From Erpobdella octoculata (taxonomy: Eukaryota > Annelida > Clitellata > Hirudinida > Erpobdellidae): a DNA stretch of 64,000 nucleotides. Made by a program: the position numbers and the translations under genes. The stretch is taken from positions 31,445,517-31,509,516 of the forward strand of contig OZ022239.1 in assembly GCA_963978895.1 (NCBI GenBank), read 5' to 3'. The notes under the pieces were generated by a model. It had not been told where the DNA came from. It searched no databases and saw nothing but the letters and a program-made list of their open reading frames with translations. Below are positions 24,387 through 38,220 of this stretch, one piece after another (position 1 is the first letter of the stretch; the number at the start of each line of letters is the position of its first letter).

Positions 24387-25380
24387 GTTCAATCATTTAT
24401 TTTCTCAGATTTCAAAAATCCAATAATTTACAGCCAGGACAAAATAAACATAAGAATAAAATGTCCTATAAACTTGACAAAAATATTTCACCTCCCCACG
24501 TGGGCCTGAGATTTCCCCGAGACGATTATAAATCTGAACCATGAAATTTCTACACTCGGTAAAACATACAATTTCATGCAAAAAATAATTCAACGTTTTC
24601 CAACATTCTTCAATTTGTTGCGTCGCCGACCTACTCTCCATGTACAACATTTAAAGAATTTCCAAATATTGTAAGTATTTAATAACACTGAAAGTATATA
24701 GTAAGTCAACAATTTTTTCCCGACACCAAAGCTAGTCCAAAACTTATAGGACTTCTCTGACATCACCCCCCTCCAATTGCACACAAAAGCTGTAATGACA
24801 GGCTTTAAGTTGAGAGCCTGACCTGGGTTGTTTTCTTTCATCCATGCGTGGACGTCCCTGATATCGTACTTTCTGATTTTCCTGTCATGTTCCTCATTCA
24901 GGTTTGCAAGATCAGAAACAACAGAAACGTCGCATACAAAATATTGGTCATCCTTCCATGCACAAAGGTCCGGAATTCTCAAACCCATTTCGGTTTTAAT
25001 TCGCGGTTCTACTTTTGTGATGAATCCCTTTGATTGGAATTTTTCTTCCAGTTTGCGAACGATGATGTCGTGACGTTCTCGCCTAGGTCCATCACTCTTG
25101 GGACAGATTTGAATCATGTGTCCTAATGATTTAGGTATTCTGCATCCAGCGTCGCATGACGTATCGGCCAATGGTCGTTGTAGAGAACGGCTGCACGAAC
25201 TTTAATGCACTTGATGAATACATCTGATGGCACTCTGTTCACTCCGTCTACGATCCAGTCACTCAATCCTATTCCTGATGAAAAAGACTTCAAACCATAA
25301 CCATCTACAGATTTATAAAGATTTTCAGTTGTTTTTAGTTGTAGTGATTTTTGAGCACCTTCGATTCCACTCCCAAGTCT
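24387..25380 (-). mobile_element. Non-LTR retrotransposon 3' fragment with restriction-like endonuclease (R2/R4/NeSL type)
   Basis: The minus strand encodes the C-terminal part of an RLE-type LINE. It contains VPSDVFIKCIKVRAAVLYND, a zinc-knuckle (CDAGCRIPKSLGHMIQIC, C-x3-C-x7-H-x4-C), then RRERHDIIVRKLEEKF and the nuclease motif GLRIPDLCAWKD...FVCDVSVVSDL with a downstream KIRKYD. In R2-like proteins this PD...D...K set is the endonuclease that nicks the target. A frame change near 25130-25171 shows the copy is dead. No reverse transcriptase remains, so it is 5'-truncated. The 3' UTR is about 24387-24590. (ACT)n arrays flank it on both sides. Confidence 0.85.
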
Positions 25381-25429
<49 letters not shown>

Positions 25430-25430
25430 G

Positions 25431-25475
<45 letters not shown>
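25381..25475. repeat. (ACT)n microsatellite
   Basis: Pure TAC/ACT units with one GCT. It adjoins the 5' side of the LINE fragment. Confidence 0.97.
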
Positions 25476-25476
<1 letters not shown>

Positions 25477-25593
25477 AACTACTACTGTTGTTACCAATAA
25501 TGCATTTGCTTTCTTCTAGCAACTTCAAAAAACAACACCCTAATTGCTTAGTAAACACCATCAAGATGTTACATATATACATACATCAGACAA

Positions 25594-25594
25594 C

Positions 25595-25649
<55 letters not shown>

Positions 25650-25650
25650 G
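25594..25650. repeat. (GAT)n microsatellite
   Basis: About 18 GAT units. Confidence 0.95.
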
Positions 25651-26956
25651 TAATGATGGTAACAGATAAGGTGAAGAAGATGATGAAAATAACCAAACAG
25701 TCTTCTTTATTCACTCATTTCTATTTATTTAATAATTTAAAAGCTTTCATTCTACCTAATTTATGCAGTTTGTGACATGGCTTCAAATTTGGCTCATTAA
25801 TACGAGTACACAACAGACCAATAACAGATAACAACAATGACAATAATAACAAAGCAATCTTTACAAATAAATTCACCTGATCTAAAATTGAATAAGAAAT
25901 ACTACACTTTTTACACTGTGTAAATACTGCAAACAAAAATGCTTGATTTTTCTTTAGTGTTTTCTCTTTCACTCTCGCTGCTGCTTGTGCACATTCATTC
26001 AGTTAAATCCACATTTATAATAATTAATTATAAAAGCTGAATAAATGTCAAGCACGCAGAAATATATAATTATTAAACATCAAATACAATAATAGAAAGC
26101 TTTCATAGAGTACATGTACTTAAGCTGATCTCACTGAAAGATAGCTAAAAAAGAAAAAATGCATGAACAAAATATTTAATACATCAATGAATTTAAAATG
26201 TCAAATTTCCCTAATAAAATTTAATGAATTAAACATTTTCAAATTTACCTAATAAAATTTAATGAATTAAACTTAAAACACAAGAAAGGAAGCACGCTTA
26301 AAAATAATTTTAAGTATCAAACAGAAAACATCAATAAATAAAACACTACTATTTAAAATAAACTACGACCTACTGCAATAGCTTATGCTGCTATACAGAG
26401 CTGTCTGCCTTAAGCGAAAATTGTTCCCGTTTCTGTGGGATCTGTAGACACTGACAGAATTTATTGATTAGATGTGTGTAAAAAATAATGTTCTATAATG
26501 GTACTTTTATTACGATCTTACACAATATCTATCTGCATCTAATTGCACCAAACTATTCAGAATTTTTTAGATTTGAATCTAAATCTTCTTCCAACAAGCA
26601 TTACTAAGTTACATTTTTACAACCATTCTTTGTAAAATAGTTCATACATTCCTTTAAGTATTTTTCTATTCCTTAGGCCAGTCTTGCAAGCATTTTTCTT
26701 ACAGAATTAATTTCATATTAATATATTAAAAGGGTTAATATAATATTGAGAATATTAATATAAGTAATTATAAGAAAATAAAGTTAAGTTGAAAGACATC
26801 TAAAACAAAATTCAATAACAAACTGCAATCTATGATTCCAAAAGAAATTTTTATTTTATAATGACAATATTTAAGTAACGACATTCTCAAGAAGAAAATG
26901 AAAAGTTTTTCAATCTGTTCAATTGTTGTTGATGAAAAGAAAACTTATAATAATAA
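25651..26956. other. AT-rich non-coding stretch
   Basis: No exon, RNA gene or element was recognised. It lies upstream of the first recognised calpain exon, so the missing calpain start could be here or further right, but no frame with a suitable donor was convincing. Confidence 0.4.
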
Positions 26957-27469
26957 TATATAAAAATAATGTCTGTGAGTTTGTGAGTCAGTCTCTTATA
27001 TAAATCTAAGCCGCTGGAACGATCTTGATGAAATTTGGCAAGGAGGTAGTTCTCATACAGGGGAAGAAAGTTAAGAAGGTTTGGACTCCCTACTCCGATC
27101 CCGTGGCTCAGGGGGGCCAAAAAACCTTTCCAGGCCAAATGTGCCTATGTACGACCATCAGAAATAATTGCGTAATAAAATTTACGAAACAACGTTTGAA
27201 GGCTTCAAGCAGCTTTCAGGCAGTTTTAGCAAATCTATTTTACGTTTTATGGGCTAAAAGAAGTTAGGAAAGAAGAAAGAATGGAAAAGAAAACATGAAC
27301 GTGAGCGGGAACGGGAGAGCAAGCGTGAGCAGGAACGAGGGAGCAAGCGTGAGCAGGAACGGGAAAGGGACTGGAAGCGGGAGAGCAAGCGGGGAAGAAA
27401 ACGCAAGCAAGAGAAAAAACTATAACAAAACCTCTGAAAACCCCGAGCAATGTCAGGTAACCCTGCTAG
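26957..27469 (+). mobile_element. Non-autonomous Helitron, copy A (complete)
   Basis: The 5' end follows TATATAAAAATAATGTCTGT. The body carries AGCCGCTGGAACGATCTTGA, GTTAAGAAGGTTTGGACTCC and AGCGGGAACGGGAGAGCAAG. The 3' end reads CCCCGAGCAATGTCAGGTAA then CCCTGCTAGT. Termination at CTAG, a small GC hairpin just before it and a following T fit Helitron 3' ends, which insert between A and T without target duplication. No protein is encoded. Confidence 0.75.
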
Positions 27470-27580
27470 TAATGATAATAATATTTACTACCCAGAAGTA
27501 AACATATTAAAAATAAACTATTGCTCATTGTAAATCTTAAGCAGCAATTGATTCTTTTTTGTAGGATCAATAAAAATTGA

Positions 27581-28208
27581 GGTAATCTTTCCCACGGACG
27601 GCCCGTGTGGCGGATTAATACATAATTCTCGGCTATAATTAAATATAAACACGATGAAAAGTAAACAATAGTTTAAAAATTATGATAATTAGTATAAATA
27701 ATTTATTTAAAATGAGAAAATGTCATATTAAAAAAATAAATAATGTAATTATAATTTAAAAAATTTTACATAGAAAAAATTTGAGTTTTAAGGAAAAGTT
27801 TGAACGAACGGAATCGCGTACCGTGTTATATAAAGTGACTAGCGGGGTTAAACCATTGCTTCTCTCGCCTTTTGTTCTTTATCGTTTTACATAGAAAAAG
27901 TTTTAAAATTTTAAATGAATTTTTTTATAACTAATAGTTTGTTTTTTAAATAAAATTTTATTATAAACTAATTTTATTTCTTTTTTATTCATTTCATTCA
28001 TACGATCATCGTACCTCACCACTCACAACTACGATGTAAATAGTGCTTGGAAGGGTACTACTTACCGTTTTCAAAGTCTCTCAAATTACGATAAATGTTT
28101 TTTTTTTAAATTAAATTTGGTATTAAATTTGTTTTTTTATGTTATTGTAACAAAATAAAAATAATACGACTATTTTTTCGGCACGGGTCGTCCGTAGGAA
28201 AGATTACC
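27581..28208. mobile_element. 628-bp non-autonomous DNA transposon with TIRs and 8-bp target duplication
   Basis: Left end GGTAATCTTTCCCACGGACG followed by GCCCGTG; the right end is its inverse with few mismatches (CACGGGTCGTCCGTAGGAAA, GATTACC). Flanking direct repeats AAAATTGA (27573-27580 and 28209-28216) are identical. The interior is AT-rich without a transposase. An 8-bp duplication suggests hAT or a similar superfamily, although the GGTAATC terminus is not the commonest hAT end. Confidence 0.88.
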
Positions 28209-29154
28209 AAAATTGACACTTAATTGGCTGTGTGAAAAATTATATTTCTATGTATTTATTATCAATACTTTAATATTGGATAATTATGCAAAGAAAATAA
28301 ATTATTTGAGCTTGGCCAGTCGGGCATTTAAGCAGAATTCAAATAATAATGATTTCAGTGAATGTTAGTTTCATGGGCATAAAAAAATGACAAAGTTATG
28401 TTGGCAGGCATAAGCCGCATAGGAGCTAGTCCTAGTCTTGGACTCCTAGGCGACTAGGCCGCCCTAGGCCCTAGGGTCTAGGCCCTACTAGTACTAGGTC
28501 CTGGCTAAAGCTAAGCTAACTAGTCCTAGTGGCTAGCAAGTAAAACTCCGATTCTAGACATCGAAAAACTAAATTATAGTTCATTAAAATTTTTGATAAT
28601 ACAAAATTTAAATTAAAAGTATTGAAAATCAAAATTTTTTAGCTTGTTGGTAGGTCGATAATGAATTATAATTTAACAAAACGAAAAAAATAAAACTAAG
28701 CAACTATCAATAACAATCGTAAAGCACAATTACTTACGTTAATATTACCCAAATTAAACATGTTAACAGGACAAATGATGAAAAAAAATATTTACTCTAC
28801 CAAAAATGGAAGTTGCCAAGAGATGGCTATATCCCAAAACTAAAATTACCATCCAAGAAATTTTTAATGCTCAACCACAGCTATAAAAAACTTAAACTTA
28901 AAAAAATTTTTTTTAATAGTTTATAGTCTTTTGCATCAGGTGTTTTAAGACTCTAATGGCTGTATGTAGGAAGCACTTGAGTACTTCCTGTCGTGGACCA
29001 GAATTTGATCCTTTTTCCCTCCTCATTTCTCCAGGCTTGGGACTGGCTCGCATTTAGCGAGGCGGAGTTAAACTTTTAAATTGTTTAAAATAATAAAAAT
29101 TAGTATTGCGTCCTTAAGAAACTCACGCCACGTCAGTAGTCCGAATGACCAAAT
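28209..29154. other. Non-coding; CTAG-rich patch
   Basis: No gene. From 28415 to 28540 CTAG tetranucleotides and CCTAGG palindromes are unusually dense (AGGAGCTAGTCCTAGTCTTG, GGCCCTACTAGTACTAGG). The remainder is AT-rich. Confidence 0.5.
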
Positions 29155-29540
29155 TAATTTTTATTACCAATGCTTTTATTAACTCGTCGGCTCTGTTTCT
29201 CTGTCTGTTTCTCTGTCTGTTTCAAATCTTGCAATCAATTTTTGAGTCACTTCCTGATGATAGATTTTTTTCAAATTTTGCATACATGCTCAAGATAGAA
29301 GACAATGCAATATTCAATTATTAGTTTTACAATAAGTCAATTAATTTAGTTAATTTTCTTGAGGATTTTATCGAGGGGTTTCTTGAGGGTTTTCTTTAGG
29401 GTTTTCTTGAGGGTTTTCTTGAGGGTTTTCTTGAGGGTTTTCTTGAGGGTTTTCTGGAGGGTTTTCTGGAGGGTTTTCTTGACCACAAAACGCTAACCGA
29501 CTGGCAGACTATTTTACCAAGTTAACACGAACCACACTCA
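29155..29540 (+). repeat. Dispersed repeat family A, copy 2, with 12-bp minisatellite
   Basis: Matches 1285-1640 closely, including ACTCGTCGGCTCTGTTTCTC and the TTTTCTTGAGGG array (29380-29480), and ends with GACTGGCAGACTATTTTACC. Confidence 0.8.
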
Positions 29541-29609
29541 CTGACCGCGATTCTCAAGCGTGTACGAAATTTTCATGAAAATAGTTGAGATATTTAAATT
29601 CGATGCTTT

Positions 29610-29985
29610 TTGATGATATTTTTATTATTATTACCAATGCTTTTATTAACTCGTCGTCTCTGTTTCTCTGTCTGTCTGTTTGTTTCTCTGTCTGTTTCAA
29701 ATCTTGCAATCAATTTTTGAGTCACTTCCTGATGATAGATTTTTTCAAATTTTGCATACATGCTTAAAATAGAAGACAATGCAATATTCAATTATTAGTT
29801 TTACAATAAGTCAATTAATTTAGATAATTTTAATTAATTTCGATATTTCGATATAATTAAGATATTTCGACTTTAACTTTAACATAAAATAAAAGAGTAA
29901 TATAAGAAAAAATTGATTGCAAAATTTGTGTTTTAATTACATATAAGAGCATTGGTTTTAAAAATTCGTTTTTAATTTACTTGTT
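29610..29985 (+). repeat. Dispersed repeat family A, copy 3
   Basis: Matches the same family, lacking the minisatellite but carrying the tail ATTTCGATATAATTAAGATA to CATATAAGAGCATTGGTTTT seen also at about 1755-1870. Copies 2 and 3 are in tandem, separated by about 70 bases. Confidence 0.8.
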
Positions 29986-31570
<1,585 letters not shown>

Positions 31571-31755
31571 CAGTGATGGGTAGTTACTAACTATAAATAG
31601 TTAACTACTAGTTATTAACTACTCTACAGTAGTTAAGAAATAGTTAATAACTACTTTTTGTTAAACTAGTTAACAACTAGTAGTTAACTACTTTTTTAAA
31701 TAGTTATTAACTACAGTAGTTAACTATTTTTTTAACTACTTTACTTTTTTGGTGG
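31571..31755 (+). mobile_element. hAT-like terminal fragment, AGTTAACTA-rich
   Basis: Starts CAGTGATGGGTAGTTACTAA, a common hAT terminus form, and continues with dense TAGTTAACTA/ACTAGTTA palindromic units. No opposite end or target duplication was found, so it is probably a truncated copy. Confidence 0.45.
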
Positions 31756-31849
31756 CTGAAAATTACCCTATAGACGATTAAACTGAAGTGGAATAGCCAG
31801 TTTATGACATGTATGTAATTAATGAAAATCTAGTGGTGTAAAGCCTGGA

Positions 31850-32299
31850 AAGTTAAGAAGGGGAAAAAGTTAAGAAGGTTTGGACTCCTTCTCCGATCCT
31901 CCGGCTCAGGGGGCCAGAAGACCTTCCGGGCCAAAATTGCCTATACATGATCATTGCATAAGTTTTCGAAGCACTGTTTACAATTGCGTAACAGGCATTA
32001 CTTGCTAATGGACTTCTTAATATTAAAGTCCATGACTTGCTCCCCAGTCTTGCATAATGTGACCGATTGCGCGTTATTACAAATTATTAAGAGATAGATG
32101 GGGCGGGAAAGCGACCGGAATCGGGAAAGTGGCCGGGAGCGGAAAAGCGACGGGAACGGGAAAGCGACCGGGAGTGGGAGAGCAAGCGGGAACGGGAAAG
32201 CGACCGGGAGCGGGAGAGAAAACGGGGAATTAAACGGGAGCTAGAGAAAAACGATAAAAAACTCTTAAAACCCCGAGCAACGCCGGGTAACCCCGCTAG
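31850..32299 (+). mobile_element. Non-autonomous Helitron, copy B
   Basis: Shares with copies A, H and I the block GTTAAGAAGGTTTGGACTCC, TCCGATCCTCCGGCTCAGGG, then tandem GGGAAAGCGACCGG-type units and the 3' end CCCCGAGCAACGCCGGGTAA-CCCCGCTAG. A (TA)n tract follows at once. Confidence 0.8.
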
Positions 32300-32312
32300 T
32301 ATATATATATAT

Positions 32313-32510
32313 TAGAGAGTGACACGGGGACAACATTTCTTCCCCATCCCCACCCCGCAAAGAAACCTCTTTTCCCGTCCCCTCACTGTCCCCTCACCCC
32401 ATGTCCCCATCCCCAGCCCATCCCCTCAATATCTGTCCCCATCCCCTACCCATCCCCGCAGCTATCATTTCCAAACCCTCATTGTCCCCGCATTTTAAAT
32501 TTGTGTGCAA
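32313..32510 (+). mobile_element. hAT-like terminal fragment, GGGGAC/CCCC-rich
   Basis: Begins TAGAGAGTGACACGGGGACA and carries repeated CCCCATCCCC and GTCCCCTCA motifs, like hAT termini with subterminal repeats. No partner end was seen. Confidence 0.4.
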
Positions 32511-32649
32511 GTTTATTTTGAAGTTAATTATTAAAAAAATTGCAAAAAGATAGTTATGTTTTAAATAAATAAGAAAGTAAGAAATATTAGTTCTTCAATC
32601 CATGAGTGCCTTGACATTTGTCGAATCGCAAGCGTTCACTTTTGATTGA

Positions 32650-33245
<596 letters not shown>

Positions 33246-33832
33246 AATAATTTAAAATTACAGCTACAATGAAAATATATAAAGTGGTGTGGCGAGACAT
33301 ATCAGATATGTTTACACATCAATCGAGGTCAAAGTACAAAGAAGAGTAAACGCAAAATATGAAAACCGCTAAAAAACAACCAAATTTTTTGCCTCAGAGT
33401 AAATAAATAAACAAAAAATAAGAAAAAATAAAAAATAAAGAATTACATGTGCTAAACTATACAACCAAATTAAGTAGTAACATATAACTATTAAAAGAGA
33501 ATTACTAATTAAAGCAAGGAAGTAAAATAATAAAATAAGAATTTAAAGCTACAATTCAAAGATAATAGGATATCGATAAAATTGAGAGTTTAATTAAAAG
33601 TTGAAAATGATCAACGTCTACGTATAGTAATATTGCAGTTATCGATCAAATGCGGACACATCGCACCGGTCCCATCACCATCACGCAGGTCAGCAGTCTC
33701 GAGGCCTCGAGGAGGTTGGCACATGGCTGACAAACCGGTGGAGCACTGTTCGACCGCGTCCAACGCTTCAATATGGTTGGTAGATGGAGGAAAGAAAACA
33801 AGACCACAACCTGGGCCGTTGTCGTATTGGTC

Positions 33833-33835
<3 letters not shown>
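33246..33835. other. AT-rich DNA, then an unassigned GC-balanced segment
   Basis: Nothing is recognised in 33246-33620. From 33640 to 33830 sequence of balanced composition (GGCCTCGAGGAGGTTGG, GACCACAACCTGGGCC) may be transposon remains, but no family could be named. Confidence 0.35.

Positions 33836-33926
<91 letters not shown>
33836..33926. repeat. (TA)n microsatellite
   Basis: TA array directly against the 3' end of the CR1-like LINE. Confidence 0.97.
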
Positions 33927-33929
<3 letters not shown>

Positions 33930-36900
33930 TTTGAGTTTGAGTTTGTTTATTCAGTTATCAATACATACATTCAAAATCACAAATAAGACAGAACAAAAAA
34001 AACAATAATAATTAAATAGTCATTATAATAGCATGTATGATTGATGAAGAGGTGCTGCATCAGGCCCCTCTGTGCTGACGAGTTATACTGCAATCAAAGT
34101 AGAGCGAGTTGATCTTTGAAGGCATTCACCGAACATGCGTCCACTGCTTCCTGCGTCAAGGAGTTCCAGATGAAAGCTACTCGATTTGTGAAAAAGTGTT
34201 TTCGCTCTTCACATCCTTTAATTCTTTGTGGTAAAAGAAGGCAGTTGTGACCTCTCAAACAATAGGATCTGTTAGTTTGCCATGTGGGATGTTTTTGCAA
34301 TACAAAAAATTCACTTCATCAATATGAGCCAGTATTTTGTATTGTTGGATCAAATCGCCTCTAACCCTACGTTCTTCAAGCGTGGTAATTCCAAGCTTCT
34401 GTAGTCTTTCTAAGTATGGTAAATGTTTGATTGTTGTAATTATTTTTGTAACTTTGTGCTGGACCTTTTCGAGAGTATCAATGTCCCGGCTTAGATGAGG
34501 AGACCAAACTTGAACTGCATATTCGAGGTGTGGTCGAATGTAGGCCTGGTATAATGTTTTCCAAAGATGGAGACTACGACTTCGGAATAATTTTTTGAGT
34601 CTACCAAGAGTTCTATTAGCCAAGGCAGCCGCTGCATTCACTTGAGACCTTGCTTTGAGATCATCCGATACTAGAACACCAAGATCTCGTTTGACTGTCG
34701 TTACTTCTAAATTCTTTCTATTTCCATCTGGGTCTAACATAGAATAAATAAATTTTGATTTCTGATTGGTTTGTCCAACGTGCATAACTTTGCATTTGTC
34801 AATGTTGAATGGCATCAACCATTTGTGTGACCACTGGACTGCCTCATCTATATCGTTTTGGAGTCTGATACAGTCTTCCACGGATTTGATAATCCCAATG
34901 ATTTTACTATCATCTGCAAAAAGCTTGATGTGTTGAGATAATTTGTCAGGGAGGTCATTTATATAGAGCAAAAACAATAGAGGCCCAAGTACTGAGCCTT
35001 GCGGTACCCCACTCGTAACCTTTTTCCATCCTGAAGTACAACTGTCGATCTGAACTCTCTGCTGACGATTGGTTAACCAAGATTCAATCCATTTGTGAAG
35101 AGAGCCCTGTATACCGTACGCTCTCAGTTTGTGCAATAAACACCGATGTGGGACTTTGTCAAAAGCTTTCGCAAAATCTGTGTAGACAACATCCACAGAA
35201 ACACCAAGATGAACACTTTCTGTCAGAATGTCGCGGGCTTCCAGTAAGTTGCTTACGCATCCTTTTTTTCTTACAAATCCGTGTTGACTTTTAGTTATTA
35301 GGTTATTTATAGTGCAGAAAGACGTGATTATCTCGTGAATAAACTTTTCGCATACTTTGCAAAGTACGGAAGTTAATGATACTGGCCTATAGTTTCCTGC
35401 CTTTATTTTGCTACCTTTTTTAAAAATGGGCGTAACATTAGCTAGTTTCCATAGATCTGGTACCATGTCTGTGGTGATAGACATTCTAAAGATGAGAGTG
35501 ATAGGAATTGCAAGAGCAGCTGCGCTGTTTTTTAATATACGAGGATGAAATCCATCAACTCCCATAGCCTTGTTCGCCAAGAGTTCTGATAGTCTTTTTT
35601 CAACCTTTTCAAATGTGAAAACGCTCTCGTCAATATTGCATTCGGAATCTGTTCTCTGTTCAAAAAAAGGCAGTTGATTGCCTGATTCGGTAACAAAAAC
35701 AGATTGGAAGTATTCGTTTAGCGTCTTGCATATTACTTCTTGGTCGACCGATGTGTCACCGTCAGCCGTTTCAATTGCCTTTATCTTCTCTTGAGTTTCA
35801 TGTTTATTTCGAATGTGAGTATGAAGTAGATTTGGTGAATAAGCGAGATTTTCTTCGTAGTGAAGCATAGAAAGTCTAACTACTTTTGCCACGTTTTTAC
35901 AAGCTTTTTTATGAGCTAGCTTAAGCTGGACATGTGTGTGACGCCCGGCTGCTAGGTATTTTGACCAAAGTTGTCTCTTCAGTTGAACCGCCGCTAACAC
36001 TTCTGGAGTGACCCATGCCTCTGACTTTTTCTTAAAAGGCACTGTTGTTGTTGGGATAAATCTTTTTACTGCATCATCGTAAATTTTAACCAAGGTGGTG
36101 TAGCACTCGTTAACTGAGCGATGTAAGAAGAGGGTTATCCAGTCTTGTGAGCTGATAAAGTGTGAGAAAGCCGTAAAGTTGGCTCTACTCCATATACATC
36201 GGGGTTTGTTGTGCCTTTCGATTGTCGGGCAGCCAGCTACACTTATTCTTCCCATTATTAAACAATGTGATTGACCCATTGGCGTATAGCCTAGTGAATC
36301 GCCTTTTGTAAGCTCCATGAATTGATCTGGTTTGTTGGTGATAATAAGATCAAGTGTGCTTTTTGGTGCAACATCTCGTGAATGTCGGTAAGTACAAAAA
36401 GTCACTACTTGTGTTAGATCGTTTTCTTCGAGACATGACTGAAATCTGATATCCCCTGGGCGCTCGTCCATCACATGACCAGCTATGGCCACCCACATCA
36501 ACTTCTTCGTACCATGTATGACTGAAGTTAAAATCACCATAAAGCAACATCGTTGCACAATTGCGTCCAATTAGTGATTTTTTTGCAATTTTTATAGCTT
36601 CAATGGTATTGGTTAAATATTCATCGTCATAATCATGTGGGCGGTAGATGCAGCCATGTAAGATCGATTCCTTACCGTAACGAATTGTAATCCACAATTG
36701 TTCAATATTTTTCGAATTAAGCTCTGGTAAAGAAACGTTAAATGAAACTATTTCGTTCTTGACATAGATAGCGACTCCACCACCTTTGCTATTTCTGTCC
36801 GTTCTATGCAATTGGTATCCATTCACGATTGTGTCCGACCTTTCATTAAACCATGTCTCAGTGAAGAACATAACGTCTGGTTGGTTTTTCTTTGATAGTG

Positions 36901-37030
36901 CTGTTAGTCTGGCCGTGAGTTCGTCTTTCTTCTGACTATTCAGTGAACAAGGGTTATTTGCCCAGAAACAAAGAGTTGTTGTGGATTTTAATAAGTCAAT
37001 TTTGTCTTGGGAAAGACTACCGATGTTTTA
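33927..37030 (-). mobile_element. CR1-like LINE (jockey superfamily), 5'-truncated, with endonuclease and reverse transcriptase
   Basis: Reading on the minus strand, an AP-like endonuclease starts near 37028 (NPCSLNSQKKDELTARL, then DVMFFTETWFNE, KGGGVAIYVKNE, LLYGDFNFSHT). A frameshift near 36480 follows, then LDLIITNKPDQFM. The catalytic SDH motif reads QSHCLI: the Asp codon is missing. The RT (frame 34255-36570) keeps NYRPVSLTSVLCKVCEKFI, VVYTDFAKAFDKVPHRCLLH (motif A), SGVPQGSVLGPLLFLLYIND (B) and LFADDSK (C), ending with LYQAYIRPHLEYAVQVWSPH. A second frameshift near 34265 leads to the C-terminal FFTNRVAFIWNSLTQEAV block. The 3' end has GAGTTT repeats. The RT looks intact, but the copy is dead. 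Confidence 0.92.
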
Positions 37031-38220
<1,190 letters not shown>

